From NCBI GenBank assembly GCA_036365455.1, contig JAWQUS010000020.1, forward strand, positions 1,523,001 through 1,587,000: a stretch of DNA of 64,000 nucleotides. Direction: 5' to 3'. A program made the translations under genes and the position numbers. Positions 51,270-61,407 of this stretch are shown one piece after another. The notes beneath the pieces are model-generated. The model had not been told where the DNA came from. It made no database searches and worked only from the letters and a program-made list of their open reading frames with translations. Source of the DNA: Macrosoma leucophasiata. Lineage: Eukaryota; Arthropoda; Insecta; Lepidoptera; Hedylidae. Numbering within the stretch: position 1 is the first letter of the stretch; every line of letters starts with the position of its first letter.

Positions 51270-51512
51270 CGTAGCGTCCACTACATTAAGGCGCCAACTA
51301 GTGGAATACAATGAAACCTTACAGTACTTGTCTAGTACGATAGATGGCGTGCAGTCAAATTACATCGCACATACGAAGATTTCTCAAGAGTTGGCTTATA
51401 TACAACTTCCCAACGTCAACCGTTGGGCCGCGGCCCGCCAGGCGCTATCACCTCGCCTGGTCGGAGGATCCTCCCTTTTCGCCGGAGGAACACTTCCACG
51501 CGTTCCTCCACA
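51270..51512 (+). repeat. Right LTR of the miniature element
   Basis: CGTAGCGTCCACTACATTAA to CGCGTTCCTCCACA; its first base differs from the left LTR. Confidence 0.92.
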
Positions 51513-51835
51513 GTCTTTTACAATTACACATGCAAGTTAAAAATACAGTTTTACATAAAATTCACGCTCTAAAATAAAGAATTTTTATAAACAGACCACG
51601 TCCAAAAACGAACAAGTCGCATAACTGATTTGTCCAATTGGTTTTGGCCGCGATACAAAGCGAACAGTTCTGAATGAACAGCGGAAAGTTTTGGTTAGAA
51701 TAACAATGTTTTTAACTTAAGTCCAGTCGCTTTAGTTTTGACTATTCAAATTTAGTTGAGTAGATGGAAAAGATGCCTGTTCTAATTCTATGCCTAAGTT
51801 CATACATAATGCATAATTCTTAAAAAACAAATTTT
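51513..51835. other. No recognised gene
   Basis: AT-rich flank with no supported feature. Confidence 0.35.
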
Positions 51836-52310
51836 TGGTTCGACTGATCAGCTTTTCAGCTTCGGTGGTCTCGGGGAAACTAAGGTGACCTTTGTCTGAC
51901 ATCAGTTTGAACATAGAGCAACACCGGAGGGGAGTAACCATATGCAGGCTTCTGTCAAAGTACAAGCCCAAATGGGCCTATACTTGTCGCCTAGATGTTT
52001 AAATGAGTGCGTGAAATTGTTTCTGTATTTTGTTAAAGTCAAGGTGTGAATTACGTTGTAATAGACGATTTTTGTAGTGTGCGTGTGTGTCGCACGCATT
52101 TCCCCCCGCAAAATATGACAGACTGTTTTGCATCGGTAATAAACGCTTTGGCTACTTCCCTCCAGTCCGCCGCGACCGGTGGCCCGTGTTGCTCTATGAG
52201 TTTGAAGAACAGGGAGGCCCAGTAGGTGCAGTATGTGAACACATAGCGCACAAGATTAAACACTATGAGGCCTCTTGTACACGACTAGAAAAGACACCGG
52301 ACTATTTTTA
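51836..52310 (-). repeat. P-related repeat, copy split by MITE M
   Basis: 51836-51911 and 52199-52310 rejoin across AGTTTGAA to match 50168-50340 inverted (GTCTGACATC before, GAACAGGGAGGCCC after). Confidence 0.85.
51912..52198 (+). mobile_element. hAT-like MITE family M, 287 bp
   Basis: CATAGAGCAACAC / GTGTTGCTCTATG termini. Perfect 8-bp duplications AGTTTGAA (51904-51911, 52199-52206). Interior shared with copies at 24.4 and 57.5 kb (CAAAGTACAAGCCCAAATGG, CAGACTGTTTTGCATCGG). Confidence 0.93.
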
Positions 52311-52486
52311 AACTCTAATTTCAAGCAAAATGTTGACTTTAAGAAATGGAGTAAGAGCTGAGACTAAAAAGGTATAAGTAAGCGGATTATTAATTTACTT
52401 TAGCGTTAAGGTGTTGAGATGGCGGAATAGAAAAATAAGGTTTGAATGGTTATATGGGTGTGAAGTGCCACAAGCGTAATCATAAC

Positions 52487-52780
52487 TTACTGGTGGTAGA
52501 GCTCCAGTGACGGAGCTCGCGGGCGTAGGCACCACCGCATTACCCAATATACTTGCTGTTAAATGGTAGTGTTCAGCACTATCGTGTTCCGGTCAGGTGG
52601 TAATGTACGGCTCTGTAATTTCCGGCACAGACGCATAACACGTAATGCCTCAGGAGTGGCAGCGCATTTACATTTTGACCTCTGGTCATTGTGTGGGTGT
52701 CTATAGGCTGCAGTCATCACTTAACATCAAAGTGAACGCTTGTTTGCCACTTTTATAACATAAAAACAAAAAAAAAAAAC
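52487..52780 (+). repeat. R280 copy, full length
   Basis: TTACTGGTGGTAGAGCTCC through TTATAACATAAAAACAAA. Confidence 0.9.
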
Positions 52781-53010
52781 CTGCAGAATCTTTCGCTCGC
52801 CACTCACACTGTAGTGTGTGCTGCGTCACATACGCACACACTCTAATTGTATGTAATTATCATTAAGTTATAAAGAGAATAAATGTAACCATCAACCAGT
52901 ACAGTCGTCTTTTACTGAACCGCCCCATTGCAACACACTCCACACGGCTTTGCGTAAAGAATATTTCGAAAAAGATATCTGTGCAATAAATTGTGCAATA
53001 GTACATATAT

Positions 53011-53152
53011 TTTACTGGTGGTAGAGTTCCAGTGTCCAGGAGCTCGACTGCAGCTTCTAGACATCCATACAAAACCAGAGGTCAAAATGCAGATGTGTTG
53101 CCACCCCTGAGAACTAAATTGTTATGTCTCTTTAATAGTTATAACGAAGCCA
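53011..53152. repeat. R280 inverted chimera
   Basis: 53011-53042 is the plus-strand start (TTTACTGGTGGTAGAGTTCC); 53042-53152 is internal R280 on the minus strand (CAGCTTCTAGACATCC, CAAAATGCAGATGTGTTGCC). Confidence 0.75.
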
Positions 53153-53197
53153 TACAATGAATGCATTTACATTTCAATAGAAATGTGACGCATTTCA

Positions 53198-53736
53198 TTT
53201 ACTGGTGGTAGAGCTCCAGTGTCAGAGCTCGCGGGCGTAGGCACCACCGCATTACATATTATACTTGCCGCTAAGTGGTAAAAAAGAAAAAGAAAAAAGA
53301 AAAGAAAACATTTATTTGGACAGCACAGAGACATGACGATACAAATTGCCAGACGATTGGTACACAATTAAACAAAAAGCAAAAACAATAACAATTAAAA
53401 AAGAAAAAAACATAGATTAAGTCTCACGGCTTTTCCAAATGGGAGCCCAGATCAGCTTCATGTCAAGTCGATAATATCAATCGACTTGACGCTGATTTTC
53501 ATCTGGTAGTGTTCAGTACTATCGTATTCCGGTCAGGTGGTAATGTACGGCCCTGTAATTTCCGGCACGCCACTGTGCCGGAAATTACAGGGCCGTTATT
53601 AACACCTTAGGCCTCAGGAGTGGTAACGCATCTGCATTTTGACCTTGGTCTTTGTGTGGATGTCTATAGGCTGCAGTCATCACTTAACATCAATGTGAAC
53701 TGAATACTTGTTTGCCACATCCATTACATAAAAAAA
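53198..53736 (+). repeat. R280 copy split by an insertion and with an internal palindrome
   Basis: 53198-53280 and 53504-53736 are the two parts. The second holds a perfect palindrome (53548-53568 against 53575-53595), duplicating CGGCCCTGTAATTTCCGGC in inverse. Confidence 0.85.
53281..53503 (-). mobile_element. Retroposed insertion in R280
   Basis: Flanked by TGGTA duplications (53276-53280, 53504-53508). Read on the minus strand it begins with a hairpin (ATCAGCGTCAAGTCGAT and its near inverse), contains GTCCAAATAAATG (AATAAA) and ends in a pyrimidine-rich TTTTCTTTTTC run. The tail resembles family G at 22.19 kb. Confidence 0.75.
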
Positions 53737-54127
53737 TCACAAATAACAGGTTACAAATAGGTATGTCTTTTATATCTATTATAAGAAAATCTGTCTTAAC
53801 TGAATCATTTTAAACGATATATCACATCCCATCTTCACTTAATTTCATATTTCTTCCAACCATATCTAATTTATATTAGTTTTGCACAGGAAATTAAACC
53901 TGAGACCCTGCGCAAACAGGATGTGTTCGAGATTAAGAAAAAATAACTGTACTTGTACCATCTTATATACGGATATCGTGTTATCTGAGATACACTATGG
54001 CATATACCATCGATTTCTCAACCTATACATAAAAGCATAAGATCACTCACTCACTCATCACAAGATCGAACCCTAAGGGTGTGTATTTGGGGTTGATAGT
54101 ATGTATAAAATAGATACAGTATAAGTA
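53737..54127. other. No recognised gene
   Basis: AT-rich flank. CCTGAGACCCTGCGC near 53900 could be a decayed tRNA-like B-box, but it is not convincing. Confidence 0.3.
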
Positions 54128-54620
54128 CAAGCTGGTGTTTGTGGGCGGTAGTCTCCAAGTACCAGCTTGGTCCACTTGACTCTCGACAAAGACGCGCCGT
54201 TCGCATTGTTAATGATCCAGGACTTACTGACAAGCTCGTCTATCTGAGCCTGCGCAGAGACATGAGTCTGTGCTTGTTATACCATCTCTACAATGATGAG
54301 TGCTCTGTTGAACTGTTCGACATGGTGCCACCGTCTCTTTTTCTTCACTGTACTACCCGCCGAAGAGAGAAGTTCCATCCTCACTGGCAGTGCTCAACGG
54401 TATGGTTTTCTCGTTCGTTTCTATCCAGAATGTGTAAATTGTGGAACGAACTTTCCTCTGAGGTGTTCTGTCGGTGCTACAATACGGGGTTCTTCAAAAA
54501 TGGCGGCAGCGCTGGGTAACTCCCCTGGAGTTGCAAATATTCATGGGCGACGGTGACTAATTTCCGTCCAATGGCCCCTCTGCCTGTCTGTCAAACTTAT
54601 AACATAAAAAAAACTTTATG
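54128..54620 (+). pseudogene. LINE J reverse transcriptase C-terminus and 3' tail
   Basis: Frame 54139-54519: SKYQLGPLDSRQRRAVRIVN, LRRDMSLCLLYHLYNDECSV and RMCKLWNELSSEVF, then CYNTGFFKNG; the natural end, GVANIHGRR, is in the next frame (stop at about 54556), so one frameshift separates them. It is the extreme C-terminus of a Jockey/R1-type LINE common in Lepidoptera, from memory. The 3' UTR is short and ends CTTATAACATAAAAAAAAC, like the end of R280. 5'-truncated. Confidence 0.85.
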
Positions 54621-54970
54621 ACATAAATAAAATATTATATATCATGAATCTAAATTCACATGTACGAGTACATAACTTAATCAAAAACTTATACGAAGAT
54701 GTACTGAACGGGAGACGCGCTTAAATCAATAATTATTAAGTGCACGCTAATCGTTTTACGGTGATAGCGGTCTAATCAGGACTTAGTTTCCAATCTGATT
54801 CATGTTGTTGTCATAACCTGTCTCGCTAATTGATACACTGATTTGTGTTTCTCTCTCATTTAGATACAACATGGTTTATTGTGTAACAAGGATAAATTTT
54901 GTGTGTCATGGAGTGGCAAATCATCCAATTAGGCTGGGTTGCATCATTATGTAATCTACATTTTACAGTC
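54621..54970. other. No recognised gene
   Basis: Nothing supported in this AT-rich stretch. Confidence 0.35.
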
Positions 54971-55297
54971 TGCCTCAGTAGCGTAGTAACTGCCTCAGTA
55001 GCGTGGTGGTAGCAGGCCACTACTATTACGCTGGAGGTCCTGGGTTCGATTCCCGGGTCGGGGACTATCAGAGATAACGGTTGAAAATCCCTTATCTCTG
55101 CTTCTATTGGGATTTTTCCATTTTCTGGAAGTTTCCCAGTACCCCGGAGTTTGGTAATGTGCCCGGAGATGGCAACAGGTTCGCCACCTGTTACATGGGC
55201 CAAAACGTAACCGGCGAGTCGTGGGTGTTTGCATGTATGATTGAATGCATGCATTTACCTCTGCCTACCCCTTCGGGGATTACAGGCGTGAAGTTAT
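54971..55297 (+). mobile_element. SINE family 1, with duplicated A-box head
   Basis: TGCCTCAGTAGCGTAGTAAC is immediately followed by TGCCTCAGTAGCGTGGTGG and the normal SINE, so the first 16 bases occur twice 20 bp apart. B-box GGGTTCGATTCC. Ends GGCGTGAAGTTA. Confidence 0.88.
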
Positions 55298-55329
55298 TTT
55301 TTTTTTTTACTTTTTACAAAGAAGGGCTA

Positions 55330-55332
55330 ATG

Positions 55333-55384
<52 letters not shown>

Positions 55385-55405
55385 TGGGTGCGTTCGTGCG
55401 TGCGC
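55330..55405. repeat. (GTGC)n microsatellite
   Basis: About 18 units of GTGC, slightly interrupted at the right end (GGTGCGTTCG). It lies about 35 bp after the SINE tail. Confidence 0.95.
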
Positions 55406-55579
55406 CGTAATGATATATGAATAGGCCGAACTGTGCTGGTGAATGTTAACCGTTTTAAGTTTTCAAGCTCGTTTTTGCAAATTGCGGAGTGATTGCGTAT
55501 GGGTTGTTGCCAAACTGGCGTAAAATAGTCCTCCAAGAATGGCAGCGTTGACGGGTTAGCAACTTATCTCCTCTTTTTT

Positions 55580-55868
55580 AGTGGTGTTAGAGCTCCAGTG
55601 ACGGAGCTCGCGGGCGTAGGCACCACCGCATTACCTAATATACTTGCCGCTAAATGGTAGTGTTCAGCACTATCGTGTTCCGGTCAGGTGGTAATGTATG
55701 GCCTAGTAATTTCCGGCACAGAGGCATAACACCTTAGGCCTCAGGAGTGGTAACGCATCTGCATTTTGACCTTGGTCTTTGTGTAAGTGTCTGTGTCTGT
55801 AGGCTGCAGTCATCACTTAACATCAATGTGAACTGCATGCTTGTTTGCCACTATCATTACATAAAAAA
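55580..55868 (+). repeat. R280 copy, full length
   Basis: AGTGGTGTTAGAGCTCC through ATCATTACATAAAAAAT. Confidence 0.9.
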
Positions 55869-55954
55869 TGAAGCTTTATAAAAAACATGATAGCTGTTCT
55901 AATTTAAACTGCACCGACATCTATGTGATTAAAGAGAAGCTGTTTTCAAAAACA

Positions 55955-56102
55955 ATGTATGTATGTATGTATCCTTACGCCAGGTCCCTAACGGGGTAGG
56001 CAGAGAGTGTAGAGCGCCAGATATCCCGTTCCTGACATACCTCTCGTGCCTCGTCTACCTTCACCATTCTCTTCATACATGCACGTCGATTCCTAAGACT
56101 TC
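55955..56102 (-). mobile_element. RTE-like LINE end (family D)
   Basis: ATGTATGTATGTATGTATCC tail, AGGCAGAGAGTGTAGAGC and GCACGTCGATTCCTAAGAC. 5'-truncated. Confidence 0.8.
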
Positions 56103-56781
56103 ATTTTGTTAAATTTTGTTTTTGTTTTTTTTTCAAAAACAAAATATACAACATTTTGTTGTTTCTGTCAGAAAAATATTGAACTCAAATTCACTAACAT
56201 TAAAGCTAAACGAATACCTTGGCCAGTTTAACGTACACCTATTACCTGAATAAAATTCAAATTCAACGTACATTTCATAAAAATACGTGCAAAGAAAACT
56301 TATTTTCGAAATTTGAATGGCAGTTAAGAGAATATATTCAAATGTACAAGGATTCATAGCCTCGTGAATATAAAGATGATATTGCTGGAACTACTAAATG
56401 CGCCAAATGCACAATCCTTTTGTTACTTCACCGCGCTGCGAGATTTTATTTCATTTATCTATGAAAACGAGACATTTGAAATTAAAATTGTGTTCTAGTT
56501 ATCTTGGTCAAGGTTAATGTGGATGAATACGATAACAATAACATTTAAATTTCGTATTTTATCGTAAATACCTCATATGGATGTGTCCTAAAATTCGCTT
56601 ACAAAGTACGAAAATATGTCATGATTGCGTTGCCTAATAAGTCTGGTACTATCCGAGCTGTTTTTTCGATGTGAATATAAAATTTAATAAGAATAATATA
56701 AACAGACGGCTCAGTACAAATATTTGCACTGTGCAGACGGGCAGATAGACAGACATACGCACAACCAAGTGTCCCTTAGGC
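56103..56781. other. No recognised gene
   Basis: AT-rich. AAAACAAAATAT at 56139 is preceded by its inverse, a small hairpin. No supported gene. Confidence 0.35.
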
Positions 56782-57010
56782 AAAGAATATGTAATAATAC
56801 TACGTATAGAATAGACACTTCGACGTCGCGAAAGATTGCCATGCCTCACCCAACCCCCCCCCCCCCCTCTTATGGGTGACGCTTGGTATTTTCTACGTGC
56901 TACACATATAGGTGCACGTGTATATACACATTACTGATTGATGTCTGTGTAATAGAGACCAAATTAAGCGTTTGTATGGAATTTTGGCGGAGTGTCCGCG
57001 GTGTGTCTTA
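56782..57010 (-). repeat. Repeat family U, copy 3
   Basis: GTAATAATACTACGTATAG, CTTCGACGTCGCGAAAG, a C-tract at about 56852-56866 and TTGATGTCTGTGTAATAGAG through CGGAGTGTCCGCGG. Confidence 0.8.
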
Positions 57011-57483
57011 GGTAAGGGTTAGGTTTACCTACGATGCAGATATATCTAGTGTGGAGATGTGTCAGTGTAAGCGTATCTGCATTAATCTATTTATTTTGTA
57101 CCCTAGAAAAAACGAAATGATCCCATCCTGGAATCATCGACGGAAAATAATAGGAAAACTTTGACTTATTTAATCTGAATAAAATCGTATTGAAACACCA
57201 AAAAAATGCTCGCTTACTCCAACTTTTCTTTCAGTTATAAAATCTTTATTCCATTAATTTATTATCTTTATTACATATTAATGAAGGTTTCTTTTAAAAC
57301 ATAATTAGTCCGGAACTCGTCTTTCTTAACTTTTTAACTCAAATGAAGTGTTTTGAGCGAACAATTGTACTCCTTGCTCGTTTTGTTTTACAATAATAGT
57401 TGGGAAATATATTAAAGTATGATTGTAGCAATTCACTTTGTTACTTAAATTAGTGGTGGTGACAATGGTAATGATATACGAGG
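57011..57483. other. No recognised gene
   Basis: AT-rich, without a supported feature. Confidence 0.35.
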
Positions 57484-57777
57484 CATAGAGCAACACCGGA
57501 GGGGAGTAGCCATATGCAGGCCTTCCCTAGCGTCAAAGTACAAGCCTAAATGGGCCTATACCTGTCGCCTAGATGTTTAAGTGTGTGCGTGAAATTGTCT
57601 CTGTATTTTGTTAAAGTCAAGGTTTGAGTTTCGTATTAATAGACGATTTTTGTAGTGCGCGTGTGTGTCGCACGCATTTCCCCCCGCAAAAAAATGACAG
57701 ACTGTTTTGCATCGGTAATAAACGCTATGGCTACTCCCCTCCGGTCCGCCGCGGACGGTGGCCCGTGTTGCTCTATG
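57484..57777 (+). mobile_element. hAT-like MITE family M, 294 bp
   Basis: CATAGAGCAACACCGGAGG and GTGTTGCTCTATG termini; the flanks TATACGAG / TATATGAG are near-identical 8-mers, offset by one base on the left. Confidence 0.88.
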
Positions 57778-57786
57778 TATATGAGG

Positions 57787-58240
57787 TTATATTATAAAGA
57801 GGAAATATTTGTGTTTTTATCTGTATGTTTGTAGCGTTTTCACACAAAAACTACTCGACCGATTTCAAAAATTATTTCATTAAAGAAAAATGGAAAAAAA
57901 AAATTGAATTCAGGCGAGGCTCGAACTCGCGGCCATTGGAAATCTAGTCCAGCCGCTCTTTCAACTGAGCTACCGAAGTCCTGCCCGATTTGTCAAATCT
58001 TTCCTTCACATTTACTGCATTATATTGTGGAAGTAGCGACATCTATTGCCAACAATGCTAGCTTTTGCTAGTTAGGCAACCGGTATAATTAACTTTGCAG
58101 TTTATTAAATATCGTAAAGAAGTTTTCTTTCCATTTTCCTGTAAAAAAAAACTATTTTACTAAGCGAAAATGTTGTTGCTGTTAAAATCATTTTTTTCTC
58201 TATCAGAAAGCTGCATCTTCAGTATCTTCACTGAGTGACA
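57787..58240 (+). repeat. Dispersed repeat Z, split by element T copy 3
   Basis: TATGTTTGTAGCGTTTTCAC and CTCGACCGATTTCAAAAATT before the insertion, CAGAAAGCTGCATCTTCAG after it; compare 44762-45022. Confidence 0.7.
57881..58146 (-). mobile_element. tRNA-carrying element T, copy 3
   Basis: The minus strand shows AATAGATGTCGCTACTTCC, ATTTGACAAATCGGGCAGG, a tRNA-like part (57908-57979: CTTCGGTAGCTCAGTTGAAA with T-arm GCGAGTTCGAGCCTCGC) and ends TTTTTCTTTAATG. The outer ends AAAGAAAAATGGAAAAAA and TTTTCTTTCCATTTTCC are inverted. Confidence 0.75.
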
Positions 58241-58432
58241 TACATTACATTAATGCACCCGTTTATTCGTTTGTAACTTACATGAAATGTGTATATAATA
58301 TATTATTATATTGTTAGGTATTCGCCATTAGTTTGAAAGAGTATTTTATTTTATGACGATTCTTGTAATCTTGGAAGCGATTCTTGTAATTCCGAATAAT
58401 AAATACATTTTTGATACCTTAATTAGACGCAC

Positions 58433-58767
58433 TTGTGAATGAGAGTATTGGTGTATAATGAAAAAGGCATGCTCCAATGGTTCGGACATATAGAAAGAAT
58501 GTCGAATGAGCGAATGACTTAAAAGATATACAATGCGAATGTGGACGGTTGCAGAGGCCCAGGAAGACCAATACTGACCTATCATGACCAAATAGGTCGA
58601 GTACTGAGGGTGTGGTCAAAAGTCTTAGAAATCGGCGTGCATGTATGAAGAGAATGATGAATGTAGAAGAAGCACGGGAGGTGTTTCAAGGCTGGGATAT
58701 CTGGCGCTCCACACTCTTTGCCTACCCCGTAAGGGACTTCGCGTGAAGATAAATACATACATATAAT
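58433..58767 (+). mobile_element. RTE-like LINE 3' end (family D), long copy
   Basis: CATGCTCCAATGGTTCGGAC, GAAGACCAATACTGACC, GAATGATGAATGTAGAAGAA and a CATACATA tail. The frame corresponding to MLQWFGHIERM is recognisable but broken. Confidence 0.82.
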
Positions 58768-58807
58768 AAGGCTCAAGGAACCGCAAAACACCCCTCTAGA
58801 ACTCTCC

Positions 58808-59093
58808 TTTTTTTTATATGTTATGGAAGTGGCAAACAAGCTTGCAGTTCACATTGATGGTAAGTGATGACTGCAGCCTAAAGACACCCACACAAAGACC
58901 AAGGTCAAAATGCAGATGCGTTACCACTCCTGAGGCCTAAGGTGTTGAGCCTCTGTGCCGGAAATTACAGGGCCGTACATTACCACCTGACCGGAACACG
59001 ATAGTGCTGAACACTACCATTTAGCGGCAAGTTTATAGGTAATGCGGTGGTGCCTACGCCCGCGAGCTCCGTCACTGGAGATCTACCACCAGT
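58808..59093 (-). repeat. R280 copy, full length
   Basis: Poly-T at 58808 through CGAGCTCCGTCACTGGAG and CTACCACCAGT. Confidence 0.9.
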
Positions 59094-59274
59094 AAAACCT
59101 ACAACAAGTATCATGTGAACTAAATGCACACTACGATCGAAATATCACTCGTTAGGTAAAAGTGGGTGCTACGCAAATATATTGGCATGAATGGGTAAGA
59201 TGCACTTAACAGACCAGCTGCCGACAGAGTGTTTTGATTGGACGATAGTTTTGATAGACATAAATGTCGATTTA

Positions 59275-59600
59275 AGTGTCCGACCATCGCAGGATGCCTT
59301 TTTTTCATTTTTATACCGATACACTTTTTTTTGTAATAGAAGTGGCAAACTAGCTTGCTGTTCACAATTATTTTAAGTGATGACTGCAGCCTATAGACTC
59401 CCAAACAAAGACCAAGGTCAAAATGCAGATGCGTTACCACTCCTATTTAGCGGCAAGTATATTAGGTAATGCGGCGGTGCCTACGCCCGCGAGCTCCGTC
59501 ACTGGAGCTCTACCCCCAGTAAAAACACTCACGCAACAAGGCCTCTTTTTCTGTTACGAACGCGATCGGTGAGCGATATACGGCAGATCCTGCGCAAAGA
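59275..59600 (-). mobile_element. RTE-like LINE fragment (family D) split by R280
   Basis: 59275-59324 (GGATGCCTTTTTTTCATTTT) and 59521-59600 (ACGAACGCGATCGGTGAGCG) are adjacent pieces in the 42.7-43.1 kb copy. Confidence 0.7.
59325..59520 (-). repeat. R280 copy with internal deletion, nested in family D
   Basis: Poly-T, then GTAATAGAAGTGGCAAAC, through to CGAGCTCCGTCACTGGAGCTC. ACAC occurs at both junctions. Confidence 0.85.
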
Positions 59601-60351
59601 TCTCTCTCGACCACGTTTAATTTATTTTCATGCTCTTATAATTATAATAGCGTTGGAGTAAGTACAGTATGTATGGCTCGCCGAGCCCGCTGGCTTAGAT
59701 GTTTAGATTCTAGCAGCTTAGCCAATGTTCCATTTATGCAATTTCCAGCAAGAACCCTCCACTCTATATTATCGGTGTACCAACTATTGCATGTTCTTTT
59801 GTCTATGCGCAGGCAAAAGATTGTATCTAATAAATTGTTTTAAAGTTACAAAGCCCGAAAATTGTTTAATTAAACGTTAGACAACTTCTCATACCACTGT
59901 CTGAATAAATTAATTTCGATAAATAGTACATTCTGGGTAATATTCCAATATTGTACTAGCGCAATAGCAAACAAACGAGCAGTCAAGTTAGTAATACTTA
60001 AACAAATTCTAGTACCTATTTTTCCAAAGGTTTTCGAGTCCTAGCGAAATGCGTGTCGTAAAAGGTTCTATTCCCCTGGCCTGTAGTCATAAATTGTAAC
60101 TTGTGGGTTTCTACATAAATATGCTGTATGTGGCTTTCAGATCTGCGAGACTTTAACCATCTGTATGCGACAGGGGCCTGAAAGCTATGTTAATTAAAAC
60201 TAACACAGCCCAATGACCTCCCGACGCCCGTTATCTGCTGAGATTTAATTATACCGCGTCACTATCTTGTTACTCATACATCTTTCAAATTAAAGAAAAT
60301 TGTTATTTAGTTTTGTTTGCAAATGAATGCCTATGTTTTACCAGAATTTTC
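59601..60351. other. No recognised gene
   Basis: No repeat match within the window and no motif-bearing open frame. Confidence 0.4.
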
Positions 60352-60594
60352 TCTGATGGTAGAGCTCCAGTGAAGGCGCTTACGGGCGTAGGTACCGCAG
60401 CATTACCTAATATACAGCCGCTAAATGGTAGTGCTCACCACTTTGTACGGTTCTGTAATTTTCGGCATAGAGGCGTAACACCTTAGGCGTCAGGAGTGGT
60501 AGGTCGTATCATGTATGTGTATAGGCTACAGAATTACTTACCATCAACGTGAACTGTATATTATACTTGTTTGTCACTTCATGACATAAAAAAA
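60352..60594 (+). repeat. R280 copy, internally deleted
   Basis: CTGATGGTAGAGCTCCAGTG through TCATGACATAAAAAAAGG; the tail-side part is diverged. Confidence 0.85.
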
Positions 60595-60620
60595 GGTATA
60601 TCGAAATATATTTTTTCAAT

Positions 60621-60755
60621 TTACTGCCTCGGTAGCCTAGTAGCAGGCCACTACTACTACGCTGAGGTCTGAGAGTGTAGAGTGTGGAGTGCCGGTTCGG
60701 ACACACCTTCTTCTACATTCATCATTCGCTTGATACATGCACGCCGATTCCTGAT
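60621..60755. mobile_element. SINE 1 head joined to a family D fragment
   Basis: 60621-60668 is the SINE-1 head (TGCCTCGGTAGCCTAGTAGC, plus strand). 60668-60755 is family D (minus strand: AGAGTGTAGAGTGTGGAG, ATGCACGCCGATTCCTG). The two are fused without a tail. Confidence 0.65.
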
Positions 60756-60817
60756 TTGACATTAAAAGTAGTCTTCTCAAATCTATAATAATTGGATACT
60801 GAGACACTATAGTTTAA

Positions 60818-61112
60818 CCCCCTTATTCATAAACGTACATTAGAATTTCCCAGTACCTCGAGGTTTAGTAATGCGCCCGGAGTTGTCAACAGGCCCGCCA
60901 CCTGTTACGTGGGAATCGTGGGTGTTTGCGTGTATGCTTGAATGCATGCATTCATTCACCTCTGACTACCCCTGCGGGGATTACAGGCGTCAAGTTACGT
61001 TGGCTATAGAATGCTTTGTCTTTGTCAGTTGCATTGTCAAATGTGCAAGATATAAAAAGACAAAGGAGAGTTTAGCCACACTTTTACTAAAATACGTTTA
61101 TGGATAAGGGGG
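60818..61112. mobile_element. MITE family N with a nested SINE 1
   Basis: CCCCCTTATTCATAAACGTA and ACGTTTATGGATAAGGGGG ends; the interior GCATTGTCAAATGTGC is inverse to the 29.8 kb copy. A SINE fills 60843-61001. Confidence 0.88.
60843..61001 (+). mobile_element. SINE family 1, body only, nested in MITE N
   Basis: GAATTTCCCAGTACC through AATCGTGGGTGTTTGCGTG and GGCGTCAAGTTACGTT; 5'-truncated, no tRNA head. Confidence 0.85.
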
Positions 61113-61407
61113 TCAGTGTAGTGTTTAGCATAAACACCTCTGTTAATCAGTGAAAATATCCCTATGTCGCTTCCCACAAAATAGAATGTTTTATACCTAA
61201 TAATTTAAACTAAACAGGCTTCACAATTAATTAATGAGCCAATTTATCCAGAAAATCTCAGCGAGCCTAACGTTAATTACTTTATGATACGTTAATTTCA
61301 TTTTGATATATGATCATCCAAACAACTATTATCTAGGCATAAAGCATGTTTAGGCTACATAAATTAATTTCCATTAAAACTATTACACAGGCCAGTTTTT
61401 CAATGTA

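Larger units (their letters stand above)
50610..51512 (+). mobile_element. Miniature LTR retrotransposon (TRIM-like), 903 bp, complete
   Basis: LTRs at 50610-50852 and 51270-51512 are 243 bp each, exactly 660 bp apart, and differ at five positions by my reading (about 98% identity). They run TG...CA on the left (CG...CA on the right). GTCT duplications flank the element (50606-50609, 51513-51516). Right after the left LTR comes TGGTGACCCCGACGTG, a primer-binding-site-like start (TGG), and a purine tract, GGAGGGGAGTGA, precedes the right LTR. The 417-bp interior has no gag or pol motif, so it must have moved with proteins from another element. Confidence 0.92.
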
